A stretch of DNA of 64,000 bases, taken from Gloeobacter violaceus PCC 7421 (GTDB lineage: Bacteria > Cyanobacteriota > Cyanobacteriia > Gloeobacterales > Gloeobacteraceae). The stretch lies in NCBI RefSeq assembly GCF_000011385.1, contig NC_005125.1:1736001-1800000 (forward strand). Reading direction: 5' to 3'. The position numbers and the translations under genes are program-made. The notes under the pieces were generated by a model. That model was not told where the DNA came from and made no database searches. It saw nothing but the letters and a program-made list of their open reading frames with translations. Below, one piece after another: positions 51,813 to 61,836 of the stretch. The number at the start of each line of letters is the position of its first letter. The stretch's first letter is position 1.

Positions 51813-52845
51813 ACGGCGGGGTTTTGGGGCCGTCTTTGAAGGTCGTTAGAACATTCTCGATTTCCCGGCGCAGCAGGGGGCCTCCGAGGCGGGCCATCTC
51901 GGCGAGGGTGAAGGTTTTGCTCAGCTCCTCCGCCACCCGCATCCCCGCGTAGTAGCCGCTGCGCGCGGGTAGATCCTTGCTTTTGGCGCCGCCGTCAAAA
52001 AAGCGGCTCGCGTCCGCTTTTGCCGTCGAATCGAGTTTGAGCAGCAATTGCTCTGCGATGCGCGGCAACAGCGCCGGTCCTTTTTGAGCCAGGGGGGCGC
52101 TCAGAAGCACTTCACCGGTACTCGCTCCGGGATTGAGCTTGGCACTGGCGTAGGTGGCCAGCCCCTCCGTCCACAGCTGCAGATAGACGGGCGCTTGATC
52201 CGGTGAGCCGTTCGCTTCTTTGAATTCCTTGGGATTGACCTGCTCGTGGTAGAGATGGAACAGTTCGTGCTGAATGAGCACGCCGAGCCTTGCGTACTTG
52301 TAGCGGGCCATGGCATCGGGGCCGAATAGCAGCGCCTGCCGCCCTTCGACCTGGTCGGTCTGCCCGTCGAAGGTATAGAGCGACGGCATCAGGTAAACTG
52401 TGCCGTTCCAGGCCATATCGGGAAAGATTTTTTTGAAACCGGCATAGTTGGTGGACACTTCCCGGACAAGCTGCCCGCTCAATCTGCGCATGACAGGAAC
52501 GTACTTGTCGATGCTGCCCAGATATTCGCTCAACCGCTGGTCGTCCACGGTGCCCACGGTCGCGTCGTAGAGCGCTTGATGGGGCTGGATCACCATCTGC
52601 CGAAACAAGGCCACCCTCTCAGGCAAGGGTTTGCTGGGAGCCTGCTCCCAAAAGCGCCAGAAATCCGGCATCACATCGACTGTCTTGTAGGCACTGGCCG
52701 CAGCGCTGCCCTTGACAGCGGCAGGTTTGCTCGCTTCGGGGGCAGCATCAACTACTGGGGCCGTTGCCATCGCTCCCAGCAGTCCGGCGAGCGTGGTCCA
52801 GATTGCTTGTTTCACCCAGTGCGGCCGTTTATTGAGGATTGCCAT
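51796..52845 (-). CDS. Secreted HExxH zinc metallopeptidase-like protein
   Basis: 349 residues with a signal peptide (AIWTTLAGLLGAMATAPVVDA). HELFHLYHEQ at about 192-201 gives the zinc-binding His pair and catalytic Glu, and EGLATYASAKL about 36 residues later provides a Glu ligand, the gluzincin pattern, similar to DUF2268-type proteins. VDVMPDFWRFWEQAPSKPLP and SYLYTFDGQTDQ-like LMPSLYTFDGQTDQVEGRQA are other fixed parts. Likely periplasmic or exported protease; substrate unknown. ATG 52845 is used for a proper leader. Confidence 0.75.
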   Translation of the reverse strand: MAILNKRPHWVKQAIWTTLAGLLGAMATAPVVDAAPEASKPAAVKGSAAASAYKTVDVMPDFWRFWEQAPSKPLPERVALFRQMVIQPHQALYDATVGTVDDQRLSEYLGSIDKYVPVMRRLSGQLVREVSTNYAGFKKIFPDMAWNGTVYLMPSLYTFDGQTDQVEGRQALLFGPDAMARYKYARLGVLIQHELFHLYHEQVNPKEFKEANGSPDQAPVYLQLWTEGLATYASAKLNPGASTGEVLLSAPLAQKGPALLPRIAEQLLLKLDSTAKADASRFFDGGAKSKDLPARSGYYAGMRVAEELSKTFTLAEMARLGGPLLRREIENVLTTFKDGPKTPPSTPPG

Positions 52846-53034
52846 ACACACCGCCGTCAACACCTGCAAGACTCGAACAGTTTAATCCAATTGAGCCGCT
52901 TTCGTTGTCAGGCAGCTTATTCTCAGGGAGCCGCGTGCTCTGGCTTGAGTAATCGTACATGTTTATTCTTCAGGGCCAGATCCGGCGAACTATAGTTGTG
53001 GTGAACGGTTGATAGCCATCGGGAACGGCTTTCC

Positions 53035-53583
53035 ATGCGCACGCGATTGACCCTTCAGGAATTTTTGGAACTGCCGGATGATGACACGGCGCTGGAATTG
53101 ATTGACGGTCAGGCGGTGCCCAAGGTGTCTCCCAAGTTCTTGCATGCGACTATTCAAGATGCCCTGCTGCAGCTGATCCGCGCCAGATGTAGAGGTAGAG
53201 GCCGCGTTCGGGCCGAATGGGGCGTGATTCTTAAGCGTGGAGGCGTGGACTGGGTTCCCGTGCCCGACCTTACCTACATTTCCTACGAGCGCCTGCCCAG
53301 CGAATGGCGGCGCAACGAAGCCTGCCCGGTGGCCCCCGAATTTGTGGTCGAGGTCGTCTCACCCGGACAGAGCCTGGAGACGTTCGCCACCAAAGCCCGT
53401 GACTATCTTGCCGCCGGGATTCTGCACGTCTGGGTCGCAGACCCGCAACCAGAAACAATCGCCATTTACTCCGCAGACGGCACCGCTCGGGTTTACAGCA
53501 CCGATGTCGCGATTCCTGGCCCACCTGGATTGCATCTGAGCGCTAAGCAGGTTTTCCTGGCGGCTCAGCAGTTGGATCAATGA
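53035..53583 (+). CDS. Uma2-family (DUF820) PD-(D/E)XK nuclease-like protein
   Basis: 182 residues. LTLQEFLELPDDDTALELID then GQAVPKVSPKFLHATIQDAL is the family start; WVPVPDLTYISYERLPSEWR carries the Asp, and EFVVEVVSPGQSLETFATKA the Glu-x-x-Ser-Pro motif; DYLAAGILHVWVADPQPETI closes the core. Uma2 proteins are very numerous in cyanobacteria and often surplus; their nuclease activity is inferred from the fold. The ATG at 53035 fits. Confidence 0.88.
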   Translation: MRTRLTLQEFLELPDDDTALELIDGQAVPKVSPKFLHATIQDALLQLIRARCRGRGRVRAEWGVILKRGGVDWVPVPDLTYISYERLPSEWRRNEACPVAPEFVVEVVSPGQSLETFATKARDYLAAGILHVWVADPQPETIAIYSADGTARVYSTDVAIPGPPGLHLSAKQVFLAAQQLDQ

Positions 53584-53708
53584 GAATATAAACCTTTCCA
53601 TGCGCTAAACCAGGCTTCCGACCTGTGTTTGAGTCTTTGGAGATCTTTTTTCAGAATCGTGCTCATAGAAATTGGCACGATAGCGCCAAAGCGAGACTCC
53701 GGCGGCTC

Positions 53709-55286
53709 CTAGCGCAACTCGACGACCGGCTGATCTTGCAGGAGTGTCTGCTGGGTCTGCAAGTCCTCCACCGTGATGCGCAGCTGGCGCCGGGCGTCGA
53801 CTCGCAGTTGCACCTTCACCCGGTCGCGCCCCGGAAAGCCGGGCGGTTCGAGCCGGGCCACCACCCGGCCTTCGTCCGTGTCGTTGAGGGACCGGACGGT
53901 CTGCTCGGACGCGCTCGTGCGGATGGTAAGCCGACCGTCCTCGAAGAAGACCTCGGTGTCTTCTCCGTCGCCCATTTCGCCCACCACCAGTTCGATGACC
54001 GGCTGGTTGGAGACCGAGGCCCCCAGCACCAGTTCGACGGGGTTGGCGGTGGGGTAGGCCTGTCCGGCCTTAAACAGCGCGTGCCAGCCGTGGCGAGATT
54101 TACGGTGATCCCAGTAGCGCACTCCGTAGGCGTGGTAGAGAAAATCTTCGACCTGCAACCCCTGGCCCAGGCGCAGCGCCCCATGGGCCACCGCTTCGAA
54201 CACTTTGTCCTTGCGCACTTTGGCGGCCCCGAAGCGATCGACCACCCAGTTTTGCACCGCCGGGATCTGACAGGTACCTCCCACCAGAATCACCGCGTCG
54301 ATCGCCTCCGGATCGAGGTTGCGCTGGCGGGCCTGCTGCAACAGCTTGCCCAGGCTCTCGTCGAGTTGGGCGATAAAGCCGCGCGCGGCCAGGAGCGCTT
54401 CGAACTGTTCGCGCTCCAGTGTCAGCTTGCAGGTGCGCAGCGAATCTTCGTCAAAATAGACCTCCGTGGCCGCCGTTTCGCTCGAAAGCCGGATCTTGAG
54501 CCGCTCGGCGACCCGCTGCAACAGCGCCCCTTTGGGAAGTTTCTGTTGGCGGGCGAGGCTGTCGGCAAGCCAGGTGTCGATGTCCATGCCTCCCAGGTTG
54601 CGCCCGACCTTGGCGAGTACCCGGGCGGTGGGGGTGCGCGGCGCGCTGTCTTTGCCGGCAAAGAGCTTGCGGCCCCACTTGAGCAAGAAGCCGTCCGGAC
54701 TCTGCTCGGGTACCGCCGGTTGCACCAGCGACAGATCCAGCGTACCGCCGCCAAAGTCGATGACCAGCACCGTCTGCCCATTTTCGAGCCCATAGCCCAG
54801 GGCGGCGGCGGTCGATTCGTCGAGCAACTGGATGCGCGTCGCCTCTAGTTCGCTGCATCCGGCCAATAGCCACTGGCGGTACAACTCGAAGCTGTTGACC
54901 GGGACGGTGAACACGACGTCGTCGGGTGATTCGCCTTGATCTCTCAGCGCGGCGATCAATCGCCGGATGAACCACAGCCCCACCCGTTCAAAACCGACTT
55001 CGACACCGTCGAGGGCGGGGACGAATCCTTGCACCGCCGAGCCGATCCCCCGTTTGAAGTTGCTGAAAAAACGCGGATCGCCGCTGTTATCCAGGCCGCG
55101 GGCGAGCACCTCCTGGCCCGCCAGCACCCGGTCCGCTCCCGCATCCTGCACATAGAGCACGCTTGGCACGAGCGGCGGTGATTCCACCTGGCTCAGGCCC
55201 CTGACGGCAAGGGTCTCCGGCTGGGCGAGGGCGCGATTCCAGCGGGCCACGACGGTGTTGCTGGTCCCAAAGTCGAAACTGTACAC
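53709..55286 (-). CDS. Hsp70-family (DnaK-like) protein with shortened C-terminus
   Basis: 525 residues. The actin-like ATPase is complete: FDFGTSNTVVARWNR (phosphate 1), VFTVPVNSFELYRQWLLAGC, DESTAAALGYGLENGQTVLV, VIDFGGGTLDLSLVQ (phosphate 2), ILVGGTCQIPAVQNWV (adenosine). The substrate-binding part is short (about 110 residues, VRYWDHRKSRHGWHALFKAG on), with no EEVD or lid like DnaK. It is an Hsp70 relative of the type often paired with J-domain or STAND proteins; no DnaJ is adjacent. ATG 55286. Confidence 0.87.
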   Translation of the reverse strand: MYSFDFGTSNTVVARWNRALAQPETLAVRGLSQVESPPLVPSVLYVQDAGADRVLAGQEVLARGLDNSGDPRFFSNFKRGIGSAVQGFVPALDGVEVGFERVGLWFIRRLIAALRDQGESPDDVVFTVPVNSFELYRQWLLAGCSELEATRIQLLDESTAAALGYGLENGQTVLVIDFGGGTLDLSLVQPAVPEQSPDGFLLKWGRKLFAGKDSAPRTPTARVLAKVGRNLGGMDIDTWLADSLARQQKLPKGALLQRVAERLKIRLSSETAATEVYFDEDSLRTCKLTLEREQFEALLAARGFIAQLDESLGKLLQQARQRNLDPEAIDAVILVGGTCQIPAVQNWVVDRFGAAKVRKDKVFEAVAHGALRLGQGLQVEDFLYHAYGVRYWDHRKSRHGWHALFKAGQAYPTANPVELVLGASVSNQPVIELVVGEMGDGEDTEVFFEDGRLTIRTSASEQTVRSLNDTDEGRVVARLEPPGFPGRDRVKVQLRVDARRQLRITVEDLQTQQTLLQDQPVVELR

Positions 55287-55449
55287 TACGCGTTGTTCAA
55301 TAGATACCCACTGAATCGAATCTTACCGCCGCTTTTGTGCGGAGGCATCGTGTGCCTTCGTGCGTATCCTCGGTCGTACCTGGAGGAGATGGTGCCGCAA
55401 CCGGCGCAATCAATGATTACAATGATATCGATGATTGCACTGCACACCC

Positions 55450-55698
55450 GTGGCAAGTATTACGATTAGAAACCTGGATGAGCCCCTCAAAGAACGGTTG
55501 CGGGTGCGGGCCGCACAGCACGGCCGCTCGATGGAGGACGAGGCGCGCGATATCTTGCGCACGGCTCTGGCCGAAGAGCGAGCCAGTCCTTGCGACCTTG
55601 CCGAGGCGATCCGGCGACGATTTGCACCGCTCGGCGGTGTGGAGCTGCCGCAGACACCACGCGGGCCGATGCGCGAGCCGATGACTTTCGAGGAATGA
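55450..55698 (+). CDS. FitA-type ribbon-helix-helix antitoxin
   Basis: 82 residues beginning (GTG) ASITIRNLDEPLKERLRVRA followed by AQHGRSMEDEARDILRTAL, the RHH DNA-binding start of FitA/VapB-like antitoxins. The C-terminal half should wrap the PIN toxin. The stop overlaps the toxin start by 4 nt (ATGA). The upstream region 55405-55440 has an AT-rich ATGATTACAATGAT stretch that may be the autoregulated promoter/operator. Confidence 0.85.
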   Translation: MASITIRNLDEPLKERLRVRAAQHGRSMEDEARDILRTALAEERASPCDLAEAIRRRFAPLGGVELPQTPRGPMREPMTFEE

Positions 55699-56111
55699 TT
55701 ATCCTCGATACCAATGTCCTCTCGGAGCTGATGAGAGCATTGCCCTCGCAGAAAGTGCAGCGCTGGGTGGCTACCCGGCCGTCTGCGAGTTTATTCACCA
55801 CAACCGTGACCCAGGCCGAAATTCTCTATGGTCTGGCATTGATGCCGACTGGCCGACGCCGCGAGCAACTCGAAGCCGCTGTGCAGTCCATATTTGAGGA
55901 GGATTTAGGCGGACGAGTGCTTCCCTTTGATAGTGCAGCGGCGTGCGAGTTCGGGGTGCTTGCTGCCGCTCGCCGTCAGGCGGGTCGACCTATCGCGCAG
56001 TTCGATGCGCAAATTGTGGCGATCGCTCGCTCGCGAGGCGCGGCCCTGGCTACCCGGAACGTAGACGATTTCGAGAGCTGCGGTGTGCAGTTGTTCAATC
56101 CCTGGAATTAG
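55695..56111 (+). CDS. VapC/FitB-type PIN-domain toxin
   Basis: 138 residues of a PIN nuclease. The acidic site residues lie in ILDTNVLSELM (Asp at 5), TVTQAEILYGL (Glu), and FDAQIVAIARS (Asp), with TRNVDDFE near the end. LALMPTGRRREQLEAAVQSI is typical of FitB. It probably cleaves tRNA or rRNA when freed from FitA. Coupled to the antitoxin gene by ATGA. Confidence 0.88.
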   Translation: MIILDTNVLSELMRALPSQKVQRWVATRPSASLFTTTVTQAEILYGLALMPTGRRREQLEAAVQSIFEEDLGGRVLPFDSAAACEFGVLAAARRQAGRPIAQFDAQIVAIARSRGAALATRNVDDFESCGVQLFNPWN

Positions 56112-56123
56112 TACAAATCGTCA

Positions 56124-56816
<693 letters not shown>

Positions 56817-56897
56817 CAGGCAGAGGTCAGTCCGTGTTCGGTTGCTGCTGTAATCCGGGCGATGCCATGCTGGATGGGGTGACTACCGCGAGCATCG

Positions 56898-57947
56898 ATG
56901 CAGACTCCGCTCAGTGATGGCTTTATCCAGCCTGCCGAATGGCAACCCCATAGCGCCTGCTGGCTCGCCTGGCCGAGCGACGCCGAATTGTGGCAGAGCG
57001 ATCTGCCCAAGGCGCAGGTGGAATTTGCCGGGCTGTGCCGGACGATCGCCGACCCGGACCCGCAGAGCGGCCTGCCCCGGGGTGAGTACCTCAAAATCCT
57101 GGTTCCCGATGCCGAGGCGGAGCGCGCCGCCCGCCTGGCCCTCGAAGGCCTGGGGGCGCGCTTTCACCGCATCCGGTTCGGCGACATCTGGCTGCGCGAC
57201 ACCGCACCCATTTTTCTAACCGGCCCCTGCCGCGCCCTGGCGGCGGTGCGTTTCGCCTTCAACGGCTGGGGCGGCAAGTACGTGCTTGACCACGACACAG
57301 AAGTGGCCGCCGCCGTCGCCGCGACGGCGGATCTGCCGACCTACAGCTTCCCCTGGGTCCTGGAGGGAGGCTCCGTCGAGGTGGACGGCGAGGGCACCTG
57401 CCTGACCACCCGCCAGTGCCTGCTCAACCCCAACCGCAACCCCGGTATGGACAGTAAAGCCATCGAGCAGGGGCTCAAAGAAGCGCTGGGGGTTCGCAAG
57501 GTGCTCTGGCTCGACGAAGGGCTCCTCAACGACCACACCGACGGTCATATCGACACGATCGCCCGCTTCGCAGCCCCCGGCGTCGTGGTCTGCATGCAGG
57601 CGGCTCCGGATGACCCGAACGCCCCGGTGCTCGATAATATCGCCGCCACCCTCGCCGGTTTTACCGACGCGGCGGGCAGGATGCTGACAGTCGTGCGCGT
57701 CCCGTCGCCGGGCCGGGTGGTGGACGACAATGGCGAGGTGATGCCCGCCAGTTACGTCAACTTCTACATCGCCAACCGCACCGTCGCCGTGCCCACCTAC
57801 GGCGCGCCCCAGGATGCAGCGGCCGTCAGCGCCATCGCCGCGCTCTTCCCGGGCCGCCGGACGGTCGGTCTGCCGGCGCGCACCATCTTGCTGGGGGGCG
57901 GCGCGTTCCACTGCATCACCCAACAACAACCGGAGGCCGGATCATGA
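56898..57947 (+). CDS. aguA: Agmatine deiminase
   Basis: 349 residues; AguA converts agmatine to N-carbamoylputrescine and ammonia. PAEWQPHSACWLAWPSDAEL, FGDIWLRDTAPIFL (Arg/Asp), LEGGSVEVDGEGTCL and DEGLLNDHTDGHIDT then ILLGGGAFHCITQQQP, with the catalytic Cys in the last block, are the family signatures. ATG 56898. aguB starts 4 nt inside (ATGA), so it is an operon of the arginine-decarboxylase route of putrescine. Confidence 0.93.
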   Translation: MQTPLSDGFIQPAEWQPHSACWLAWPSDAELWQSDLPKAQVEFAGLCRTIADPDPQSGLPRGEYLKILVPDAEAERAARLALEGLGARFHRIRFGDIWLRDTAPIFLTGPCRALAAVRFAFNGWGGKYVLDHDTEVAAAVAATADLPTYSFPWVLEGGSVEVDGEGTCLTTRQCLLNPNRNPGMDSKAIEQGLKEALGVRKVLWLDEGLLNDHTDGHIDTIARFAAPGVVVCMQAAPDDPNAPVLDNIAATLAGFTDAAGRMLTVVRVPSPGRVVDDNGEVMPASYVNFYIANRTVAVPTYGAPQDAAAVSAIAALFPGRRTVGLPARTILLGGGAFHCITQQQPEAGS

Positions 57948-58798
57948 GTGCTCTCACCGTCGCCGCTCTGCAAACAGCCTTTGTCGAAGATGTGGCGACC
58001 AACGTCGAGCGCGTCAGCGCCCTGGTGCGCGAGGCCGCCGAGCGGGGAGCGCAGATTATTTTGCCCTCGGAGCTGTTCGAGAGCCACTATTTTTGCCGGG
58101 TGGAACGCGACCAGTTTTTTGATCTGGCCCGACCGGCCGAGGGGCACCCGACTATCGCCCACTTCCAGGCCATCGCCGCCGAACTGGGGGTGGTGATCCC
58201 CGTCTCGTTTTTCGAGCGCGCCGGCCAGAGCCACTACAACAGCATCGCCATCGTCGATGCCGACGGCCGCTGCCTGGGCACCTACCGCAAAAGCCACATC
58301 CCCGACGGCCCCGGCTACGAAGAAAAATTCTACTTCCGCCCCGGCAACACCGGCTTTCGGGTCTGGCGCACCCGCTACGCCACCATCGGCGTCGGCATCT
58401 GCTGGGATCAGTGGTTTCCGGAGGCGGCCCGGGCGATGGTGCTGATGGGGGCGGAGGTGCTCTTCTATCCGACCGCCATCGGCAGCGAACCCGAGAGCCC
58501 GGATCTCGACACCAAAGACCCCTGGCAGCGGGCGATGGTAGGCCACGCCGTCTCCAACGTCATCCCGGTGGTGGCGGCCAACCGCACCGGCACCGAGGGC
58601 AATCAGACTTTCTACGGCCACTCGTTTATCTGCAACCACCGCGGCGATACAGTGGCCGAGTTGGGCCGCAAAGAAGAAGGGGTGATCACCGCCAGCTTCG
58701 ACCTGGCGGAGGTGCGCCGCCACCGCGCTTCGTTCGGGTTTTTCCGCGACCGGCGTCCGGAGCTGTACGGCCTGCTCACCACCGCCGACGGCCAGTAG
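57944..58798 (+). CDS. aguB: N-carbamoylputrescine amidase
   Basis: 284 residues of the nitrilase superfamily with catalytic Glu in LPSELFES, Lys in YRKSHIPDGPGYEEKFYFRP and Cys in IGVGICWDQWFPEAARAM. It releases putrescine from N-carbamoylputrescine. Further conserved are GAEVLFYPTAIGSEP and NRTGTEGNQTFYGHSFICNH. Coupled to aguA by overlap ATGA. Full length. Confidence 0.93.
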   Translation: MSALTVAALQTAFVEDVATNVERVSALVREAAERGAQIILPSELFESHYFCRVERDQFFDLARPAEGHPTIAHFQAIAAELGVVIPVSFFERAGQSHYNSIAIVDADGRCLGTYRKSHIPDGPGYEEKFYFRPGNTGFRVWRTRYATIGVGICWDQWFPEAARAMVLMGAEVLFYPTAIGSEPESPDLDTKDPWQRAMVGHAVSNVIPVVAANRTGTEGNQTFYGHSFICNHRGDTVAELGRKEEGVITASFDLAEVRRHRASFGFFRDRRPELYGLLTTADGQ

Positions 58799-59321
58799 GC
58801 GCTGCAGGAGAGAGCCCGCCGCTCCCTGCCCTGGGATGCGTCCGCAAAGAAACGCTTCTTCCTACCGGTTGAGTGTTACTTTCTATCTCATGACTGAGCC
58901 GTCAATTTAAAAAGTGATAGAAACTAATAATTAAGTAAGGGAAATGAATCAAACACATCGTCCCTTGCAGGCCATCGCGGGCAGATTTTACGGTTTATTC
59001 CCGCACATCGCCAAACGGAGGAGAACGACGGCAGGGAGGCGAATGGTCGACAACTGGATAGGGGTTCCGGTGGTGAGTCTGTGGTGCAGGGTTTTTGTCG
59101 TTTCCCCTGCTTCGCAGTGCCCGAAGGGAAGCGAAACCTTCCACCAGAACCGTCGAGGGGCTGACATACACACGTTTAGGCCCACGACCGGAACCCTTTC
59201 CACACTCTGTTTTCATATCGATTTTCAATGCTGGCGGCTGTCTTCATATAGGAGCCGCCATTTATTTTTGTGAATTACTATGGAATAAATGCCCAGAGAT
59301 TTTTATCGGCGAACTGCCGAT
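58799..59321. other. 523-nt gap holding a possible mobile-element remnant
   Basis: No intact gene. On the minus strand 58995-59275 resembles a degraded transposon gene end (described separately). A hairpin is present at 59100-59137: GTTTC pairs with GAAAC and GCTTC with GAAGC. The part before 58990 is AT-rich around the aguB end (GAAACTAATAATTAAG) with no clear terminator. No tRNA or other RNA gene recognised. Confidence 0.45.
58995..59275 (-). pseudogene. Possible TnpB C-terminal remnant
   Basis: In one frame the strand reads KTAASIENRYENRV and in another KTECGKGSGRGPKRVYVSPS. In cyanobacterial IS200/IS605 TnpB proteins a DxNAAxNI block is followed by a ...CGEGSGRG-like tail, so the two pieces would be a frameshifted TnpB end. 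The nuclease residues and zinc finger are absent. With the hairpin just after it, this may be the right end of an IS605-type element, but the match is short and uncertain. Confidence 0.3.
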
Positions 59322-59954
59322 TTATTCGAGTCGAACCAGCCCGCGACGAATGGCGAGGGTGGCTGCCTGGGTGCGGTCGTGGGCGCCCATTTTGGCGAGG
59401 ATGTTGTTCATGTGGGCGCGCACGGTGCCCTCGCCGATAAACAGACTGGCGGCAATCTCTTTGTTGGTCTGGCCTTTGACCACCAGGTGCAACACTTCGA
59501 GCTCGCGGGCGGTCAGTTCGGGATTGCTCAGGCGGTTGGCCAGTTTGGCGGCCACCTGTTGGGGAATGCGCTTGTGGCCCGCGTGCACAGCCCGGATCGC
59601 CTCGACCAACTCTTCGGTGGGCGCTTCTTTGAGCAAAAAGGCCATCGCCCCGGCCCGCAGCCCCCGATAGATATCCTCATCGGTGTCGTAGGTGGTGAGC
59701 ACGATAATCCGCGAGTCGGGAAATTCGGAGCGGATAGCGACAATCGCTTCGACGCCGTCCATGGCGGGCATCCGCAAATCCATCAGGGCCACATCGGGCA
59801 GGTGCTCCCGGTAGCGCGTCACCGCTTCGCGGCCGTCGGCCGCTTCGGCGACGACGCGCATGGCCGCTTGGCGATCGATCATGGCGGCCAATCCCTGCCG
59901 AACGACGGGGTGATCGTCGGCGATCAAAATCCGAATGGTCGCATCGGAAGGCAT
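59322..59954 (-). CDS. NarL/FixJ-family response regulator
   Basis: 210 residues. Receiver: IRILIADDHPVVRQGLAAMI with the acidic pair, phospho-Asp in VALMDLRMPAMDGVEAI, and VLTTYDTDEDIYRGLRAGAM then FLLKEAP. The LuxR-type HTH is LTARELEVLHLVVKGQTNKE then IAASLFIGEGTVRAHMNNIL. ATG 59954 has GGGAGG upstream; the longer frame is not conserved. No histidine kinase lies beside it, so the partner is elsewhere. Confidence 0.9.
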   Translation of the reverse strand: MPSDATIRILIADDHPVVRQGLAAMIDRQAAMRVVAEAADGREAVTRYREHLPDVALMDLRMPAMDGVEAIVAIRSEFPDSRIIVLTTYDTDEDIYRGLRAGAMAFLLKEAPTEELVEAIRAVHAGHKRIPQQVAAKLANRLSNPELTARELEVLHLVVKGQTNKEIAASLFIGEGTVRAHMNNILAKMGAHDRTQAATLAIRRGLVRLE

Positions 59955-60123
59955 CGGGTTGACCTCCCGCCGGTCAGCACACTCATTGCGACAATCGTAC
60001 ACCGTGCGATGCTCCGCGGCCCAGTGGCGGCTTTTCCACGGCCATCTGAGGCTTTTTGTCCGCAAGTTGTGGCCCGTCGCAGCGGCTTTCGACTAGGATT
60101 AAGCTTGAGCACGAATTGCCAGT

Positions 60124-60534
60124 ATGGACCAAAAGCATATCCTGGTAGCCGAGGATGTCGCCGACAATCTCCTGCTGATCCAGAGCATTTTGGAAAGCAG
60201 TGGGTATATGGTGAGTGTCGCCCAGAACGGTGCTGAGGCGATCGATCTGGTGACCAGCAAGTTGCCAGACCTGGTCTTGATGGACCTGTCGCTGCCGATT
60301 GTCGACGGTTGGGAAGCCACGCGCGTCCTCAAAGCCCAGGATGCCACCCGCCACATCCCGATCATCGCTCTCACCGCCCACGCCATGCAGGGCGATCGCG
60401 AAAAGGCTCTCCTCGCCGGCTGTGACGACTATCTGAGCAAGCCCATCGACATTGTCGAAATCGAACAGGTGACCGCAGATTGGCTCGCGCGCTCCCAGTT
60501 GGACGGCGGGCACCCGGCTTTGCTTGACAGTTAG
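60124..60534 (+). CDS. CheY-like single-domain response regulator
   Basis: 136 residues. HILVAEDVADNLLLIQSILE holds the acidic pair, VLMDLSLPIVDGWEATRVLK the phospho-Asp, and IIALTAHAMQGDREKALLAG then CDDYLSKPIDI the switch Thr and Lys. No output domain; likely a phosphorelay or adaptor (hybrid-kinase type). Divergent from the NarL-type regulator. Stop shares TTAG with the convergent HD gene. Confidence 0.88.
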   Translation: MDQKHILVAEDVADNLLLIQSILESSGYMVSVAQNGAEAIDLVTSKLPDLVLMDLSLPIVDGWEATRVLKAQDATRHIPIIALTAHAMQGDREKALLAGCDDYLSKPIDIVEIEQVTADWLARSQLDGGHPALLDS

Positions 60535-61796
60535 CTGCCCATCAGTTTTTGCACTTCAGATTGCACCTCGCGCGGGTAGACCAGCCACAGGCGTATCTCC
60601 GGCTGGATGAGCGAGCGCACCAACAGCGAAGCGTCCGCCAGTTCGCGCAACTGGGCGCCATCGCGCAGAAAAATCCCCTGCTCGTAAAGGGTATAGCCCT
60701 TGGCCTGGGTGTCCTGCAGGGCGCAGTAGTGCTCGGGAGGGCGCCCAGTTGCGGCAACGGCGGCGCGCAGGCGGTTGAGCACGAACTGGCGGTGCAGCTC
60801 GCCCAGGGCGGTCACCTCGACGGTTTTAAAAAGATCGCGGTCGAGAAACCGTCGACAGAGGTCTCCCAGAATCGGGTCGGGGTGGGTGCGCCAGCGGTGC
60901 AGATGGTAGCCCAGTACCGTGTCGTCGCAGGCCAGGTACGTCGGGAGCGCCAGCCGATCCACCTCCTGCACCAGCCAGGCTTTCATGTCCTCATCGACTT
61001 CGAGTTCGCCGCGTCGGGCGTAGTGGGCGGCAAGGGCGAGCGCTTGCTGCAGAATGAAGCGCGCCGCCATGTTCTTGGGGTGGTGGTAGACCTGGGAGTA
61101 CATAAAGTGGCGCACCACCAGGTAGTGCTCGATCGCCACCATCTGCTTGCGGCCGCTCAAGACCAGCGACTGGGTGGGCGGGTCGTAGTCGAGGGCGTGG
61201 ATGATTCGGTCGAGGTCGAGCTGGCCGTAGCGTGCGCCGGTAAAGTAGCTGTCGCGCAGCAGGTAGTCGAGGCGGTCGCAGTCGAGCTGGCCCGAGACCA
61301 GTTGGGTGAGGGCGGCCACCGGATGGGTCTTATCCAGCACGGCGCACAACTGGGACGGCAGTTGCGGGTCGAAGGCCTCCAGCAATCGGGCGATGTGGGT
61401 GGAGCCGCTGAGGATGCGCCGGGTCCAGCGCTCGTGGTCGTAGTCGAAGATGTGCTCGCTCGCGTGGCTGTAGGGACCGTGGCCGATGTCGTGCAACAGC
61501 GCCCCGCACAAGGCCACCGCCCGAAAGGGGGCGAGCATCGGGTAGCGGGGGGCGAGCCGGTCGAAGACCCGACGGGCGATGGCGAGCACGCCCAGCGAAT
61601 GGGTAAAGCGCGACCCTTCGGCGCCGTGAAAGGTGAGGGCGGCCACGTCGAGCTGGCGGATGCGGCGCAGGCGCTGAAATTCGGGCGCGTCGATGAGCCC
61701 GATGAGCAAAGCTTCCGCCGGGTCGCTGCCCGAGAGGCTGATCGCCCCGTGGATCGGGTCGTGGTAGGTGCGCGATTTGCGGGTGAAAAGATTCAT
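60531..61796 (-). CDS. HD-domain phosphohydrolase, dNTPase-like
   Basis: 421 residues similar to the SAMHD1/YwfO-type HD superfamily. YHDPIHGAISLSG, FQRLRRIRQLDVAALTFHGA and RFTHSLGVLAIARRVF (H), then LCGALLHDIGHGPYSHASEH with the HD pair, and SGQLDCDRLDYLLRDSYFTG with the Asp that completes the metal site. Likely hydrolyses deoxynucleoside triphosphates or other nucleotides. ATG 61796 is preferred to a possible start at 61823. Confidence 0.85.
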   Translation of the reverse strand: MNLFTRKSRTYHDPIHGAISLSGSDPAEALLIGLIDAPEFQRLRRIRQLDVAALTFHGAEGSRFTHSLGVLAIARRVFDRLAPRYPMLAPFRAVALCGALLHDIGHGPYSHASEHIFDYDHERWTRRILSGSTHIARLLEAFDPQLPSQLCAVLDKTHPVAALTQLVSGQLDCDRLDYLLRDSYFTGARYGQLDLDRIIHALDYDPPTQSLVLSGRKQMVAIEHYLVVRHFMYSQVYHHPKNMAARFILQQALALAAHYARRGELEVDEDMKAWLVQEVDRLALPTYLACDDTVLGYHLHRWRTHPDPILGDLCRRFLDRDLFKTVEVTALGELHRQFVLNRLRAAVAATGRPPEHYCALQDTQAKGYTLYEQGIFLRDGAQLRELADASLLVRSLIQPEIRLWLVYPREVQSEVQKLMGS

Positions 61797-61836
61797 CGAA
61801 AAGCGGCCGGAACGCCCGTCCACAGTATGGCGCGAC

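Noticed and set aside
58944-59273. 109-codon plus-strand ORF in the gap after aguB
   Set aside because: No ribosome site, no domain, and it lies opposite to the possible tnpB remnant.
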